Of a DNA stretch of 64,000 nt, positions 23,000-34,974 are shown one piece after another. The stretch comes from Tubulanus polymorphus. Taxonomy: Eukaryota > Nemertea > Palaeonemertea > Tubulaniformes > Tubulanidae. The stretch spans positions 12,839,001 through 12,903,000 of the forward strand of contig NC_134025.1 of NCBI RefSeq assembly GCF_964204645.1, written 5' to 3'. The translations under genes and the position numbers were made by a program. The stretch's first letter is position 1. Each line of letters begins with the position of its first letter. Under the pieces are notes generated by a model that was given only the letters and a program-made list of their open reading frames with translations, made no database searches and was not told the origin of the DNA.

Positions 23000-24153
23000 T
23001 GCTTAGTGAATGAAAAGCTGAATTTTGCAATATTTTGCCTAGCCTGTGGGAGCTTTTGAAATTCAAACTGCCAAGGTATCCATGGTTACGCGACCATGAC
23101 AACTAAAATGTGATGTCATAAAAAGGTTCCATGCTCAATTTAGAAAAATCACATTCATTTGGCTTTTGGAGTTGTAATAATTTATTTTGAGTGATATTTT
23201 GAAATATATCAGTCTCAAATTTTGTCAGAATTTAAGGGGTAGGGAAGAGACATATTTTCATTGAAACCATGGCAACCAATGATGTGGTATCCAAGGGGAA
23301 TTTATATTGTTGTGCCAACTAGAACTGATGACTACCGTGTTTGGTGTATGAAATTCGTCCCGCTCGAAGGCTTGTGTAAATAGTTTAGTGCCCTTGAACT
23401 TTGCCCTCAGCTAGCAAAATCGCCAAATCTAAAGGCTTGAGCCAGTTTAGGGATAAAAATGGTAATTTTTGCAAGAAAATGGAGTAATATTTCTTAAATA
23501 ATGATTATCCATGACCATATAGCTGTATCGATCGAATGTAAATGCAATGCAGTAGCCAGGAAATATTGTAGTTGTTGTAATTGTATTTTGAAATCTATGT
23601 TTCACTTTGATGACGCCGATTTGAAACTGGGATATCATTGCATTTCAGTGCAAACGCGCAATTTTTGCTGACGGGTATTGTTACGTGTGTAATTGTTGGA
23701 GAGCTTTGATATTGCATTGTGTAACTAGGGTGTCCCTATGCTTTCTAAAACCATTTGAAAAATAATGGTACTCTGAACTTCGGTTACTAGGCATGAGACC
23801 ACAATTAGGTCAGTATGCCTCAAGACGCGTAGTGCAGGACCCCAAAAATAGTGCCTAAAATCAACTGCAGGGTTCCCATTTAAGTTGCCATGGTTACACA
23901 AATAGAAGACGTGACGGTAAAATGTTATAGGTATAAAATCTGTAGGTACTGTGAGACAAATTGATAATAAAATCAGGGATTTCCTGGAACTATTTTCAAT
24001 GGAGTGATAGTACTAAACACATTGGGGGACTCCCTGCGAAATTCGGCTCCAATGTACGGGTGTACCTGGTGTTGGGGACCCCTAATCTATAAAAGTTTGA
24101 TTATTTCAAAAGTTAGGTTGGGTATGTGGGGCGAAAACCACGTTAATGCGTAG
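23000..24153. other. No gene seen between the Mutator-like gene and the LINE 5' part
   Basis: There is no open frame with a known domain on either strand. I looked for inverted ends that would close a transposon around 20487-24150 and did not find a convincing pair. Confidence 0.45.
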
Positions 24154-25847
24154 CTAAGATTCTCGTTTATGAGCCATAAGCTGGATTTCCCCTGAATTTT
24201 CGCGGTTATATGTGAAATTGACCCTTGAATTTGATGTTTTTACTATAGGATATAGAAGACTTTGGAATAGTGGTCTGAGCTCTACTGTCGCTGAGTTCAG
24301 CATAGACCAGTATTTCTTAGGGTTACTAATTTCACATTCTCTTAATTCTTTGATAAAGTTTTCTTTCTGTCTTCTTTTAGATTCTCGAATAGTTTTTTTA
24401 TATTTCCTAGACGAGTTCTTTAAAAATTCTAAGTTTGCGGAATTCGGACAGCTCCTATATCTATTTCGCCTATAATTATACTCTTTTTGCGCTATTCTAC
24501 AATCCCGACTAAACCACCTATTATACGCTTGCTTTTTACGGCTACTGCTTTTCCTATGCTGCATAAGATTACACTCATCGGCACTTTCTAATAATGACGA
24601 TACAAATTTATCAGTAAGTTCATTTATACAGTCAGCTGTTTGCGTATCTGCATTCTGAAGCCCGTTCAACAGTAAATCGTTCAGGTTAGCGTTACACAAT
24701 TTTGATTCAACGGTAGCAAAGAATTGATCTGGTTTTTCTTTGTCCCATCTCACTGACGGGATCTCTTCCGTCCGCCCATTATTTTCGTTATCAACAACAG
24801 TGTCCCTAATGCCCACATACAAACAGAGCGAGATAGCATTGTGTCCATCAAATAATAAAGGATCGAAAGGCATTATTTCAAATTTAGAAAAATAATTAAA
24901 CAACTCAACATCACTCAAACAATAATCGATAACACTAGTGCCCTTAAAGGTATAATTACCAGACTGGTCACTGCCACACCTGCCATTAAGAATGATTAGT
25001 GAATGATTGTTACACAAGTCAGTTAATTGATATCCGGTATTATTGGTTCTTTTGTCTTGGTTGTTTCTAGTAGTGGGGACACCTAGATTAGATGACAGCT
25101 GCGAGTCAACAATAGAGTGTAAATTATGTTCGTCTATGATATGAATATCAGGTTCTAATAAGTCAGGCAAACAAGAAGTGTGGGCATTAAAATCTCCAGT
25201 AATTAATACATTAATATCGTGTTCGACTCTTAATTGTAATAGTTCTAACTCGATTTCACTAATTGCTCCTTCCGAATAGTAGCGACTATTTTCGGGGGGA
25301 ATATAAATATATATATCACACCTAAAAGTATAAGTTTGTCGTAATTAAATAAAGCCTTATCTAATAGGTACCAAGATACATATTGACTGTCAGTCGAAAT
25401 TGGTCTTATTTTAGATTGTAGAAGTTTCTTGTAAATGATGCCAACGCCACCAGAGCCTTTCTTCGAAAACCGTTTCCTATTTTTAAAATGACCTACATAA
25501 GAAGCGGGCAAACTACTGCTTAGGTCACCATCTACATCATCTAGATGAGTTTCGGTCAAACATACAATATCGTTACTGCAGATAAAATCTGAAAATTCCG
25601 GGATGTCAAGTTTGCTTGTCAAACCACACACATTAAGAGTAGATAAATTCATACCAACAGGATCATCAATAATTACATTTTGCTCATCACATGAATTGCA
25701 AGCTTCGCTATCTGACGTAATATTAAATCTTTGGCTATTTACAGGAACACATGAATCTAAACTTTCACTTCCGCTATTTACATCTTGATATATGTGAATC
25801 CTATTAACAAACTCTACAACAAAACACCGCTTTCTCGACTGGAGCAC
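24154..25847 (-). pseudogene. LINE ORF2, AP-endonuclease domain and linker
   Basis: The target-nicking endonuclease: LSTLNVCGLTSKLDIPEF, catalytic Glu in CLTETHLDD, then after a frameshift at about 25270-25310 LITGDFNAHTS, TSVIDYCLSD and FDGHNAISL, all standard motifs of the exonuclease-endonuclease-phosphatase fold in LINEs. A basic linker follows (YNRWFSRDCRIAQKEYNYRR, NPKKYWSMLN), which normally leads straight into the RT, but the frame stops at 24154 without one. The ATG at 25847 is only the first Met of the open frame, 42 bp after the ORF1 stop. Confidence 0.88.
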
Positions 25848-25889
25848 CGCACGATCTACGAACTCTAAGCAGAAGCCCTCCGCGACCTC

Positions 25890-26717
25890 CTAGGCGCTGT
25901 CCATAGCTGAACGATCATACGGATCACGAATAACTAGTTTGTCGCGGACGAAAAACGCACGCTTACCACTGGCTTTCGCAGCCCGCAACTCTGGAAGTTT
26001 CTCGCGCCTGCGGGCTGCCCATTCCTCCGGGACTTGCTCGCTAAGCCCCAACGATGATCCGGCAAGGTTTTTTCGCGGCGGAGCGCACAAATTCGCGATC
26101 TTTGTAATGCTCAAATTTCGCAACGATAGCACGAGGTTTTTTAGCTGTTTCTTTTTGCTGCCCATTCGATGCGATCTCGCGAATTCCATCGAATCGACCT
26201 TCTCCTTCGCCAATTTCAAGTCATTGACGCAAAAGTCCTTGATCAATTTCTCCGTATCCTCGTTATCGCTCTCCTCGATTCCGTAAAATATGAGATTATC
26301 CCTCATACTTCGCCACTGCTGGTCTAGCAAGAGCTCGTGATCCGATCGCACAATCGCTTCTTGATCCGCAACTAACTGTTCTAAGTCCCTTACTTTGTTT
26401 TTAAGCATGACATTCTCCTGTTTCAACTGCCTGACGTCTTCATGGCAATATTCGAGTGATTGCTTAACCTCGCACATATCCTTTTGTAACACGTCAAGTT
26501 TAGTGAGTTGCGCAATAATCGTATCAAGTTTAGTCGATAACTCGTCGTCAGCTCTTCCATCGACACGTGACGATGTTGCCGATGTCGCGGGTTTCTGTTC
26601 GATAATCTGTTTTAATTGCTTTTCGGATATCTGAATACGTTGAGTTGTTTTCCCTATTTTCTGCTGCTTTCTCGGCGGTGATGTACTCAGCCTGCTGTTG
26701 TTCGCCATGGTTGACAC
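25890..26717 (-). pseudogene. LINE ORF1, coiled-coil RNA-binding protein
   Basis: 275 codons. A basic Ser/Thr-rich N-terminus is followed by a coiled coil around residues 55-115 (LSTKLDTIIAQLTKLDVLQ, VMLKNKVRDLEQLVADQE), an L1-ORF1-type RRM-like segment (RSMRDNLIFYGIEESDNED), and a C-terminal region (RREKLPELRAAKASGKRA). Such proteins coat the LINE RNA and act as chaperones. Around 26060-26130 the encoded peptide is out of register; the adjacent frame reads RAIVAKFEHYKDREFV, so two nearby, compensating frameshifts are likely. Confidence 0.85.
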
Positions 26718-26850
26718 TCGAACAAACGAACACCAGCTGATAGCGCCGCCACTCGCGTGCCACGGACACTACCAGCATGGTCGAAATCAACCGATATTTA
26801 GCCGGTTGAAAATACAAATTTAAGTAAGTGATCCCACCCCCCATCTATAC

Positions 26851-27003
26851 AACATAATATCTTTATACAGTAAACATCTTAAATTAAACAACAGTAAATA
26901 GATTTACATATAACATGTCTAGCCCGCCCCCTCTAAATATTCAATTCAATACAATACAACACAATACATTTTAATAATAACAACAATTGTACAAACGCTA
27001 CAC
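26851..27003. other. AT-rich spacer with CAATA-type repeats
   Basis: ATTCAATTCAATACAATACA words at 26939-26960 resemble LINE 3' ends in other places of the window (57525-57560, 12860). No gene. Confidence 0.4.
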
Positions 27004-27108
27004 TTTTATATGTTTCCCATCTAGAGCACCAATACAAAATGGGTAGTTCCATTTGTCTTCAAATTCTTGGGCAATGTCTTGCCATTCTTCTTTGGAACTT
27101 GGCATTTG
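27004..27108 (-). pseudogene. Harbinger (ALP1-like) transposase catalytic fragment
   Basis: The minus-strand reading MPSSKEEWQDIAQEFE, then WNYPFCIGALDGKHI, is the region around the first catalytic Asp (ALDGKH) of ALP1-like Harbinger transposases. It starts in phase 0 after a pyrimidine stretch TTTTTCAA in which the AG acceptor is missing. It is likely the third exon of the gene at 34975-35718 on the same strand, separated by the nested insertions. The frame stops just after GKHIKV. Confidence 0.75.
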
Positions 27109-27144
27109 AAAAATATGAAATGTTATAATTTTTTGTTATTTTGT

Positions 27145-27423
27145 AGCTACAAGAAGATAATGAGGCTGGGTGCAATGAGGCTGATGATGACGATTATGGA
27201 GATATCAGTTCAGAAGACTTGGCATCTCCGTCACCACCTCCCGATGTGGTAGCAAGATGAAACGCATCGGCTAAATGTACTTCAGATACCAATAAAAATG
27301 CACCAAGATCAACCAAGCGGCCACTTAGCGCACCAAGGGTGCCGGCTAGAATCATTAAAAAGAAGAGAGATGAAAAGGATTCATCATTCTCGATGGATAA
27401 GCACATTTTATCGACAAGGAGAT
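27145..27423 (+). pseudogene. Acidic/basic C-terminal exon of a MADF-type Harbinger accessory gene
   Basis: After TTTTGTAG (27144) a plus-strand frame reads LQEDNEAGCNEADDDDYGD, a Ser/Pro segment, one in-frame TGA at 27258-27260, then a basic tail (RIIKKKRDEKDSSFSMDK) to a TAA at 27421-27423. Acidic-then-basic tails of this kind end many MADF/BESS accessory proteins of Harbinger elements, and it lies beside a Harbinger transposase piece. No DNA-binding part is present. Confidence 0.4.
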
Positions 27424-28318
27424 AAACACTAATGCCCCTGACAAAAAAAAATGAGATTGATTCTTTTTCTGAATGTGTGGGGAAGTGTTGCGGCGAAAGA
27501 AGAAAATTGATAACAGCGACGTCTTCTTCTTGACTTAATATTGTTTATTTTCACAATTGCTGGATCGTCATATCAGTATCATCATACACACATTTTACAG
27601 CGACTAACAAGTGATGAGTTGAAGATTGATTAAAAGATAAAGTAATTAAACTCAGAAATAACCCCTATAAACCTACACTACAGATACTGCTAACTAAAGT
27701 AAACTGATATAGCTTGCTTACCGAAATATTTCCAGCTCCCGGCAATCTAATACGTTACAGCGAAAAAACGGCGACTAAAAACTGTATACGTGTCAAAAAA
27801 CAAAACCCAACTAAAGACCATCCACCCACACAGGATAAGTGCCACAGTGAACACTAGAAGATACTAAAACCCTAACTAGTACATAACAGGAAGAGTTAAG
27901 AAAAGTTTGATCAAAGAACTCGAAAGTGTTGTAAAGAATAGTATTAAAAATATAATATTCAAAGCTGAAATGGACATGCTATTGTTAATACGCCCCCGTC
28001 ATTAGTTGCACAGAATCAGCCGATGTATTTTCAAGGACCGACAAATAACAGATCTGAAGCGAATGAACGTTGGCCCCTCTTTACCACATTAATTGAATCA
28101 ATGCATCTATATAATAATGGTCATTAGTCAATAGTCAAGATCTCATAACCAGTTACTTTCTGAGTTCAGTATTACATTTAATCATATTGGTCTCATCAAT
28201 TTAGTTACTTTCCGAGCTCAGTATTACATTTTATAATCATGTTGGTCTCATCAGTAGTTATGGGTCAACCGTTTTGAACTTTTTAAAAATCTTTGTTTCA
28301 TTAAATCAAAATCATTTT
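27424..28318. other. No gene seen
   Basis: AT-rich. Two closely similar words, CTCAGTATTACATTTTA or TCAGTATTACATTTAA, at about 28166 and 28219 show a local 57-bp duplication (AGTTACTTTCTGAG / AGTTACTTTCCGAG). Otherwise nothing recognised. Confidence 0.4.
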
Positions 28319-28450
28319 TAGCCCACTTGGGACTTTAGTCCCAGCGGGCTATTGCGTTCACTTTTCGACCGTCGTCTGTTCGTCCATTCGTCCGTCCGTC
28401 CGTAGACGGAATCCAGTTATTTTGGGAAGTTTTGAAGACGCTTCAAGGTA

Positions 28451-31400
28451 GGGTAACTCCACGTAAGTTCGGAATACATTTATAGAAATGCGATTTTGAT
28501 CGGTGGATTCCGTCAATTATTAGCAGTAATCGGCAATTAAGCTCCTATATGTATTTTTGTTTTTTGCCCAAATTATTGTCAAAATCATTTTTTTTGTGGG
28601 TTTGAATAGATAAACGCACTGATTTTTTAAGTTTTTTATGCCGACGTAATTTCGGAAGCCGCGGTCACGTAAATTCGGAAACCTAACACGTAAGTTCGGA
28701 AATGCTCTGTACGCCGATTTAAACGCAGCTTGTATGCTATTGAAAACGGGCGATACCATGTTGTTTATGGGGGATATGGGTTATACCAATTTGTTAGGGA
28801 TGGTAGCATCACAAACCGCACAAATGGCCGTTGGAGGGAGTTTTTCGTCTAGGTAATTAAGACAAAACATAGATCGCATTTTGTTTAATATTTAATATAT
28901 ATTGCCTATTAGATGGCTTATAACATAAAAAATTCGAATTTCCATGCGCGTTTCAGAAAAATCACGAGCCGGTTTTCATTTTCGATATTCCCTCGGCTTT
29001 ACGCTACCCACCGTCCCCAATGCGACGAATAGATGTGCCCAGAAGTCAAACCCGGAAATGATTTGGAAGATTGCCAGATTACGGTGTTTCCACGTGGATT
29101 TTGATGGATTAGATAGATGATGTACCGTTATCTTTCACACCTAAGCTTTAGATACCAAAACTGTATCTTAACTGTCATACAAACTACATGGTTGTCACGT
29201 TGGAAATCAAACGGTGGCCTAGACTGTAAGTGACGGGAGATGACTGCTTAATCATGCAAACACGAAGAATGTTTGGCTTGGGAAATTGATCCTAAAATTC
29301 ATCACACCTGAAAGGAGGACCGTTAGATAAGAAGGTAATAAAATGGAAAACTGAGAATGTATGTAGGTCTATTAAAGGCAAAACACTAACAACAGCACAT
29401 TTTTATTGCACAACTAAATAGGCCTACTGGTGCCGGTAGGCTAATAAATATTATAAAACATCTTACGACTGTAGAATAAAGAGATAATACATAATCGTAG
29501 CCAATAACAGAAATAACTTTAATGATTTAAATAATTTTTTCTTAACAACAAATACGTGCATATATTATCAACAGTAGGCCTACAGTAAAACATTTATGTA
29601 CATATGCAAGCAAATAAATCGCAACTTTTCACAAATTCGGCAGCCCGGAAAACCATCTGAATCCTTGTGTTCACTACTTCTGGTGGTTCCAAGCTGTTTA
29701 CAATATTTTCAACCGGATGATCTTCTATGAGCTCCACGTCCGGCCAAACGAACAGATTTTTATTGCAATATTGTTCCAAAAATTGCACCGACATTGTTTC
29801 TCCGTCATTCGATATTTCCAGAATCTGCAAATAGTTGAATATATAACTATCCGTACATGAATTCTATTTCTCCTTTTTTTCAGTTAAAATTTAGCCGATG
29901 AAACATACCACTCCGAAGTAAAGGTGCTTTCTGCCTTTCTGGCCCTCTTGGTATAGGGCTACATATGAACCTTCACTACAATGATAATTACCCAGTAATG
30001 ATAGATTATTCATCACTATTAACCAGGTAGGCCTATTACATGTTTTTAAGCTAAGCATGTAGTAATTTACCTTATATTGATCTCGTGAATCAAGTTCACG
30101 CCACTTGTTTCAGGCACACTCACAGGATCCTGAAATTCAGATACACATTGTAGCCCTTCTCAATTTTAAATTCCAAAAAACCTTATTTCATTAAATGTTT
30201 AATTTTCATAGGCCTACCTCAACTACACGATTTTCGTTTTTTTTTTCCTCGACAGGAGACTCCACTGGTCTTGAGGACGCCTGAAATATTTATAGACTAA
30301 GTACCTAGCAGGTCAAGAATCATCACCATGTACCGGGAAATGAATGAACTCACAACTCGACCGGAGGTTGTCCCTGAAACTTACACTTGTTGCACATTTC
30401 TTATTTCTCTCTTGTCGTTCTAATTTCTTGTTTTCTTTCTCTTCTTTTTTCCGATTTTTCTCGAGAGCTTTCGCATAGGCATCATCTGCTGTGAGGATGA
30501 AATATCGTTTCGAATCTTCTGTGCGATTTTTCGAGCGACGACTTTCCACAATCGGATATTTTAAAACATCCTTGTCCGAGTCAGCTTGAAAATGAGATTA
30601 GAAAGGTAATTTCACGTTCTAACAATTAGTTGAATCAAACAGACCCATTTCATTTGAGTCTCACCTGGCGATGATGAATTGTTGAAAATGTTGGAATGAA
30701 TGTTAATTTCGTTTGATTTCAGGGATTTCCATGCCTCATACAGGGAATCTCCCGCGACATCATATCCCTCATTGTATTGACGTTCAAATTGTATTTTCAT
30801 TTCAGGTGAGATAACCGACTCCAACGTCTGTAGCGCAGTACTATAAGAACGAGAATTGTTCACCGGTAGAGCCTGAAAAAAATATCAAACAGTATAAGTA
30901 TCTTTCACTAATTTTCAAAAGTTAAAATAAAATATTTTGAATTGAATTCATTTCAGTTTCTTGCAAATTTATTCAGGTTTATTCAGGTTTTTAAAAGGAT
31001 ATCTTGCATGTAGCAGCTCTCCAAGGACAGAAAAATGCTGAAACACAGAAGTAATTCTAAAAGTTTGTTAAAGCAATCATAACGCTATCGTCAACTGTTA
31101 TTAGTGTAACTATGGAACAAAATTCATCAAGAAAAACGTAAATTTTTCAAATTCTATTGCAAAATTGCATAATTGTAATATGTTACCTCGCTTGGTGGAT
31201 TTTGATTCAATTCAAATGATTGTATTGGCAATAATGAAGCAGGATCTGATATCTGAATATAAATAAATGCTAGTCACTTATATATGAGGACATTTTAGCC
31301 GATACAATACATATATGAATGTATAACTCACTATATCGCGAACAGTTGTTGTAGACGGTAAGTACGCCTCGTTTGGTATGGCATACGGGTTGAAAGGAAA

Positions 31401-33690
31401 TATTCCGCAAGACCTGAAACCATTGATAAGCATATCTGGTGAAATGCTCTGCCAAGCCTTGCGAAATATTTCGAAGAAGCAGCTTTTGTTTATCACTCTC
31501 CCCGGGTAATCATTGGAGAATTCTTGACATAAGCGGTTCCAGCTAGACTTTAAAGTCTTGAAACACGTTCTGTTTATGTAAAAATAAACCATTAATATTA
31601 TTGCTAGAATATACTACAAAGAGTTAAGAAAAGGATTGTGGTGTTACCTATCTAGGGGTTGCAGCCAGTGTGATGTATGCTCTGGCAACTCAACTAGAGT
31701 GATTTCGTTCTGTCTGGCTAATTCGACTAGTTCTAGGAAGTTGTGACTATTATGGCCATCTGAAATTAATATTTGTGGACGTGTTTGTCCGATTGCCGGA
31801 AGGAAGCTTTCTCGAAACCAAAGTGTGGCAATACCCTAGAAAATTCAAAGATAAAATACATTTAATGGTTAGAATATGGTGGATTTCAAATAATTGTTTA
31901 ATATTTTTGTTGTTTTAATAAATACCTGTTTAGTCCACCCTGTTTCTGAAACTGACAGAGTTGTTCCAGCCGGAGCATTTATCGAATCCACCGATTGCAG
32001 CGAAGCGACAGTTTTTCCTTTGAATATGACGTGTGGTGCCAGCATTTGCCCTGAGGCATTACCACACGCCATAACAGTAATCGTCTCCCGGTTTCCGCTA
32101 ATCCGTGACTGAACGTACTTGCTTCCTTTTCTGAAAAAACCAAGTAGGCCTATTCATTAAGGTATCAGCAGAGAATTGTAAAATTAAACTCTGTTTCTAG
32201 ATGATATATTAACAATAAGAATGTAGTTGTAATAAGATCAGTGTAATTGGCCAGTTCGTTACATCAAAAATCATCAATTTGCCCTACCTTGCTACGATTT
32301 TCCCTGGTACGTGGGTCAACTGAACCCCGGTTTCGTCAAGGTTCCAGATGTACATTGGCTGAATACCAGCCAATGCACTCTGGATGGCCTTGAAATAGCT
32401 GCCTACTTTTTTCACGTTCATGCACTGGTGCCTAACAGCAGCAGTGCCCTCTGGCTTTCGCAACGATACGCTTGGGTGTCTGGCTTTAAAGCCAGCCCAA
32501 AACTGGTCACTAGGAACAACCTACAGATATAAATACCGGTATATATATATAGGTTTTTTTAACTTATAGGCCTACATACCAAGCTGAGAATTAACAGATC
32601 ACAAGTCAATAGACATACCTCCTGGAATGGTTTGCCGCGTTTGAGTGCCAAATCACCAGCATACCTCAGAAAATTACTTTTCGAAAACCCATACCCCAAA
32701 TCAGCTCGGTTCTTTGCAAAGTCTGCAAGTTTTGTCTCATCCACCATGCTGAGATGGGTCGGCCTGCCTAATTTTGCTGTTGCATGACAGATTTTTCCAC
32801 TAACTCTATCATGCAGAGTTGATTTTGGTACAGAAAACTCACTGGCTGCTCTCAATATCGAAGAGCCAGATTTCACTGATTCAATCGCGTTGGTCATTTG
32901 GTCTTCTGACCATTTGCAATAAACCTTTGGCATCCTGGAAATAAAACCAAATTTTAAATTAATGCTTACAGAGAAAGGGCACTGTCCTCGGGCCGATAAA
33001 ACAGCTTAGGGTTAAGACCTTCAATTTGTGGTAGTTTTTCAATTTGTTTTAATTTTATTAGGCTGCTACAGTCATTAGCCACAAGGTCCAACTAATTATA
33101 GGCCTAAGCTTAAATAAATTCAATTTTAATCTAAAAAAGTTGTTTGTTGTTTTGAATTAGAAATAGAATCGTTCATTTCTAGGAAAAACAGCTGTGTAAA
33201 CATACGCAATAACAATTATACATTATTTCGGAACTTCCGAAATTACGTGGAGGAGCCGTGAAAGCTGGGTATGGGATTTCCGAAATTATGTGTAGGCGTT
33301 TGAGTTTTTGAAAATCGACGTTTATGTAACAATGAGCGTATTCCGATAGTAAATGAATGTTTATAAACAAACTATCGGCTTCCTAGAACTTCGCGGCAGT
33401 GTTTACGTATCGGCTGCCACGAAATGCCGTAAAAGCGGGTCGAATCAATAGTGTACTTACGTGACCGACTTTAGCGATTTGCCGCGCTGATTTCGTGTGC
33501 CAGAAAGAAATGCGTACTACGTCATCAAAATGGCGCGGATTCCCGTGGAATTCCCAGGAAATACCAACCTACTCCCCCTTTTTCAAATTTAAGCTAGTCC
33601 AAATAGGTATTCCCTCTCCGCGACCGCGGAGAGGCCGTAGAAGAAAACTTCCGAACTTATGTGGTCTTCCGAAATTACAGTGAGTTACCC
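28451..33690 (-). mobile_element. pogo-like (Tc1/mariner superfamily) DNA transposon, apparently complete
   Basis: The ends pair: GGGTAACTCCACGTAAGTTC at 28451 and the complement of GGGTAACTCACTGTAATTTC ending at 33690. TA lies on both sides (28449-28450, 33691-33692), and the uninterrupted site is seen in repeat copy B (complement of about 49285-49310: TTCAAGGTAATGTCTTG). Near each end the word CACGTAAGTTCGGAA or a close variant recurs (28461, 28648, 28671, 28689; 33230-33250, 33270, 33648, 33668). One gene of 12 exons fills the interior on the minus strand. 5240 bp. Confidence 0.93.
29594..32933 (-). CDS. pogo-like DDE_1 transposase, 12 exons, 690 aa, uninterrupted
   Basis: Exons (minus): 32933-32619, 32520-32288, 32130-31926, 31835-31648, 31569-31332, 31252-31187, 30872-30665, 30584-30385, 30280-30218, 30129-30071, 29975-29909, 29824-29594. 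Every border is GT-AG and every phase matches; the sum is 2073 bp. The N-terminus has a Psq-type helix-turn-helix ([20 protein letters not shown]) and a second, CENP-B-like domain ([20 protein letters not shown]). The catalytic core shows Asp in WNLDETGVQ, Asp in [10 protein letters not shown], and the third Asp in [13 protein letters not shown], plus [13 protein letters not shown]-terminal exons encode a coiled, lysine-rich helix ([20 protein letters not shown]) and a final module ([20 protein letters not shown]) often seen behind such transposases in invertebrates. No lesion is visible, so it may be functional. Confidence 0.9.
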
Positions 33691-34974
33691 TAATGTCTTG
33701 ATATTTGGTTTATAAATGCCCTAGACACATCTTCAGCCCAAAAACTGGCCCTATCAGAATCAAGATGGCCGACTGGCAGCCATTTTTGTTAGCCAAAATC
33801 AGCACTTTTACACATTTTCGAAGTTTACGAGGGAAATTTTGAAAACGCTTTGATCAATTACCTTGATCTTTCGATTATATTTGAATCTACCAAGGGCCCA
33901 TCAGCAAAAGAAAAATTGGGTCCATCTGACTCAAGATGGCCGTCCTATAACCTTTTTAGTGCCCAAAAATGTCAATTTTGGCCAGAATTCTAGGTCCTGC
34001 AGCTTCCTACTGGTTTGCCATTTCTCATTGCAATTTGTGATGGGTATTCTTTGTAAAGGAATGTTTCATACCTGAGACAGGTATTTTTGATCCGCCAATT
34101 ATGACGCAATTGGCGGCCATCTTGGTGTCATAAGTACTCATTCGTAGGTGGGAAAAAGTTTTTCGACATTATATTGATACCTAAGCATATTTTGTTACAA
34201 TTAGAAAGTGAATTAGAAAGTTGTAGCGTATAACATGTTCTATGATTGGGGTGAGTTTCAAGTTCATTGTTTTTTGTATATGGCCACCAGGGGGCGTTGA
34301 ATAATACAATATCTTAGTATTTCTATATTATATTCGTACCAATACATATTTTGTTACCGCAATCAATTGCAAAGTTTTGGCTCATGACATCATCTATGAT
34401 TGTGGTGAGTTTTAAGGAAATTAGTTATTCTATATGGTCACCAGGGGGCGTTGAATAGTAGAATAACCTGGTATTTCCTTATTATATTGGTACCTAGGCA
34501 TATTTTGTTACCATGATCAATTGCAAAGTTGTAGTTCATGACATGTTCTATGAATATGGTGAGTTACAAGGTTATTGGGTTTTGAATATCGTCACCAGGG
34601 GGCGTTGAATAGTAGAATAACTTAGTATTTCCATATTAAATTGGTAACAAGGCATTTTTGTTATCACAATCAATTACAAAATCGTAGCTGCTGACATGTT
34701 TTATGATTGTATTGAGTTTCAAGGTCATTGGTTTTTGTATATGGTCAGCAGAGGGCGTTGAATATTGAAACTGTTAGATTGTTGAGCATTTAAAACCACT
34801 TCCCAAGTGGGCATGGTGTCCCTGGACCCCTAGTTGCAATTTGAGAGTGTAAACATGTATTTTCACATCAGTATTACAATCTTACAATATGTGGATGATG
34901 CTGGTGTTTTGCAATATGAATTTTTATAGCCTACATGCGTAGGCTAGATATTTTAGAATAAAGCATACCGGTAC

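Larger units (their letters stand above)
24154..26850 (-). mobile_element. LINE 5' part (ORF1 and endonuclease), RT missing
   Basis: Minus strand: a short GC-rich 5' UTR (26850-26718), ORF1, a 42-bp gap, then ORF2 with its endonuclease and linker. Recognisable ORF2 sequence ends at about 24160, before any RT motif. LINEs normally lose their 5' end, so an element that keeps the 5' end and loses the RT must have been broken after insertion. Confidence 0.8.
28319..34834 (+). repeat. Interspersed repeat, copy A (split by a pogo-like transposon)
   Basis: The left end is TAGCCCACTTGGGACT with a hairpin (AGCCC...GGGACT / AGTCCC...GGGCT, 28320-28350) and an inverted GTCCGT-rich run. It resumes at 33693 and contains two related modules around GCCATCTTGATTC (33720-34140) and then four units of about 154 bp, each with a CCAGGGGGCGTTGAAT core (34287, 34441, 34595, 34748). 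It ends CACTTCCCAAGTGGGC...GGACCCCTAGT at 34834. No coding capacity. Without the insert it is about 1.27 kb. Structure, T|T flanks and tandem core fit a non-autonomous Helentron (HINE-type) element. Confidence 0.75.

Noticed and set aside
24212-24475. Plus-strand frame over the LINE ORF2 linker
   Set aside because: Shadow of ORF2; no domain of its own.
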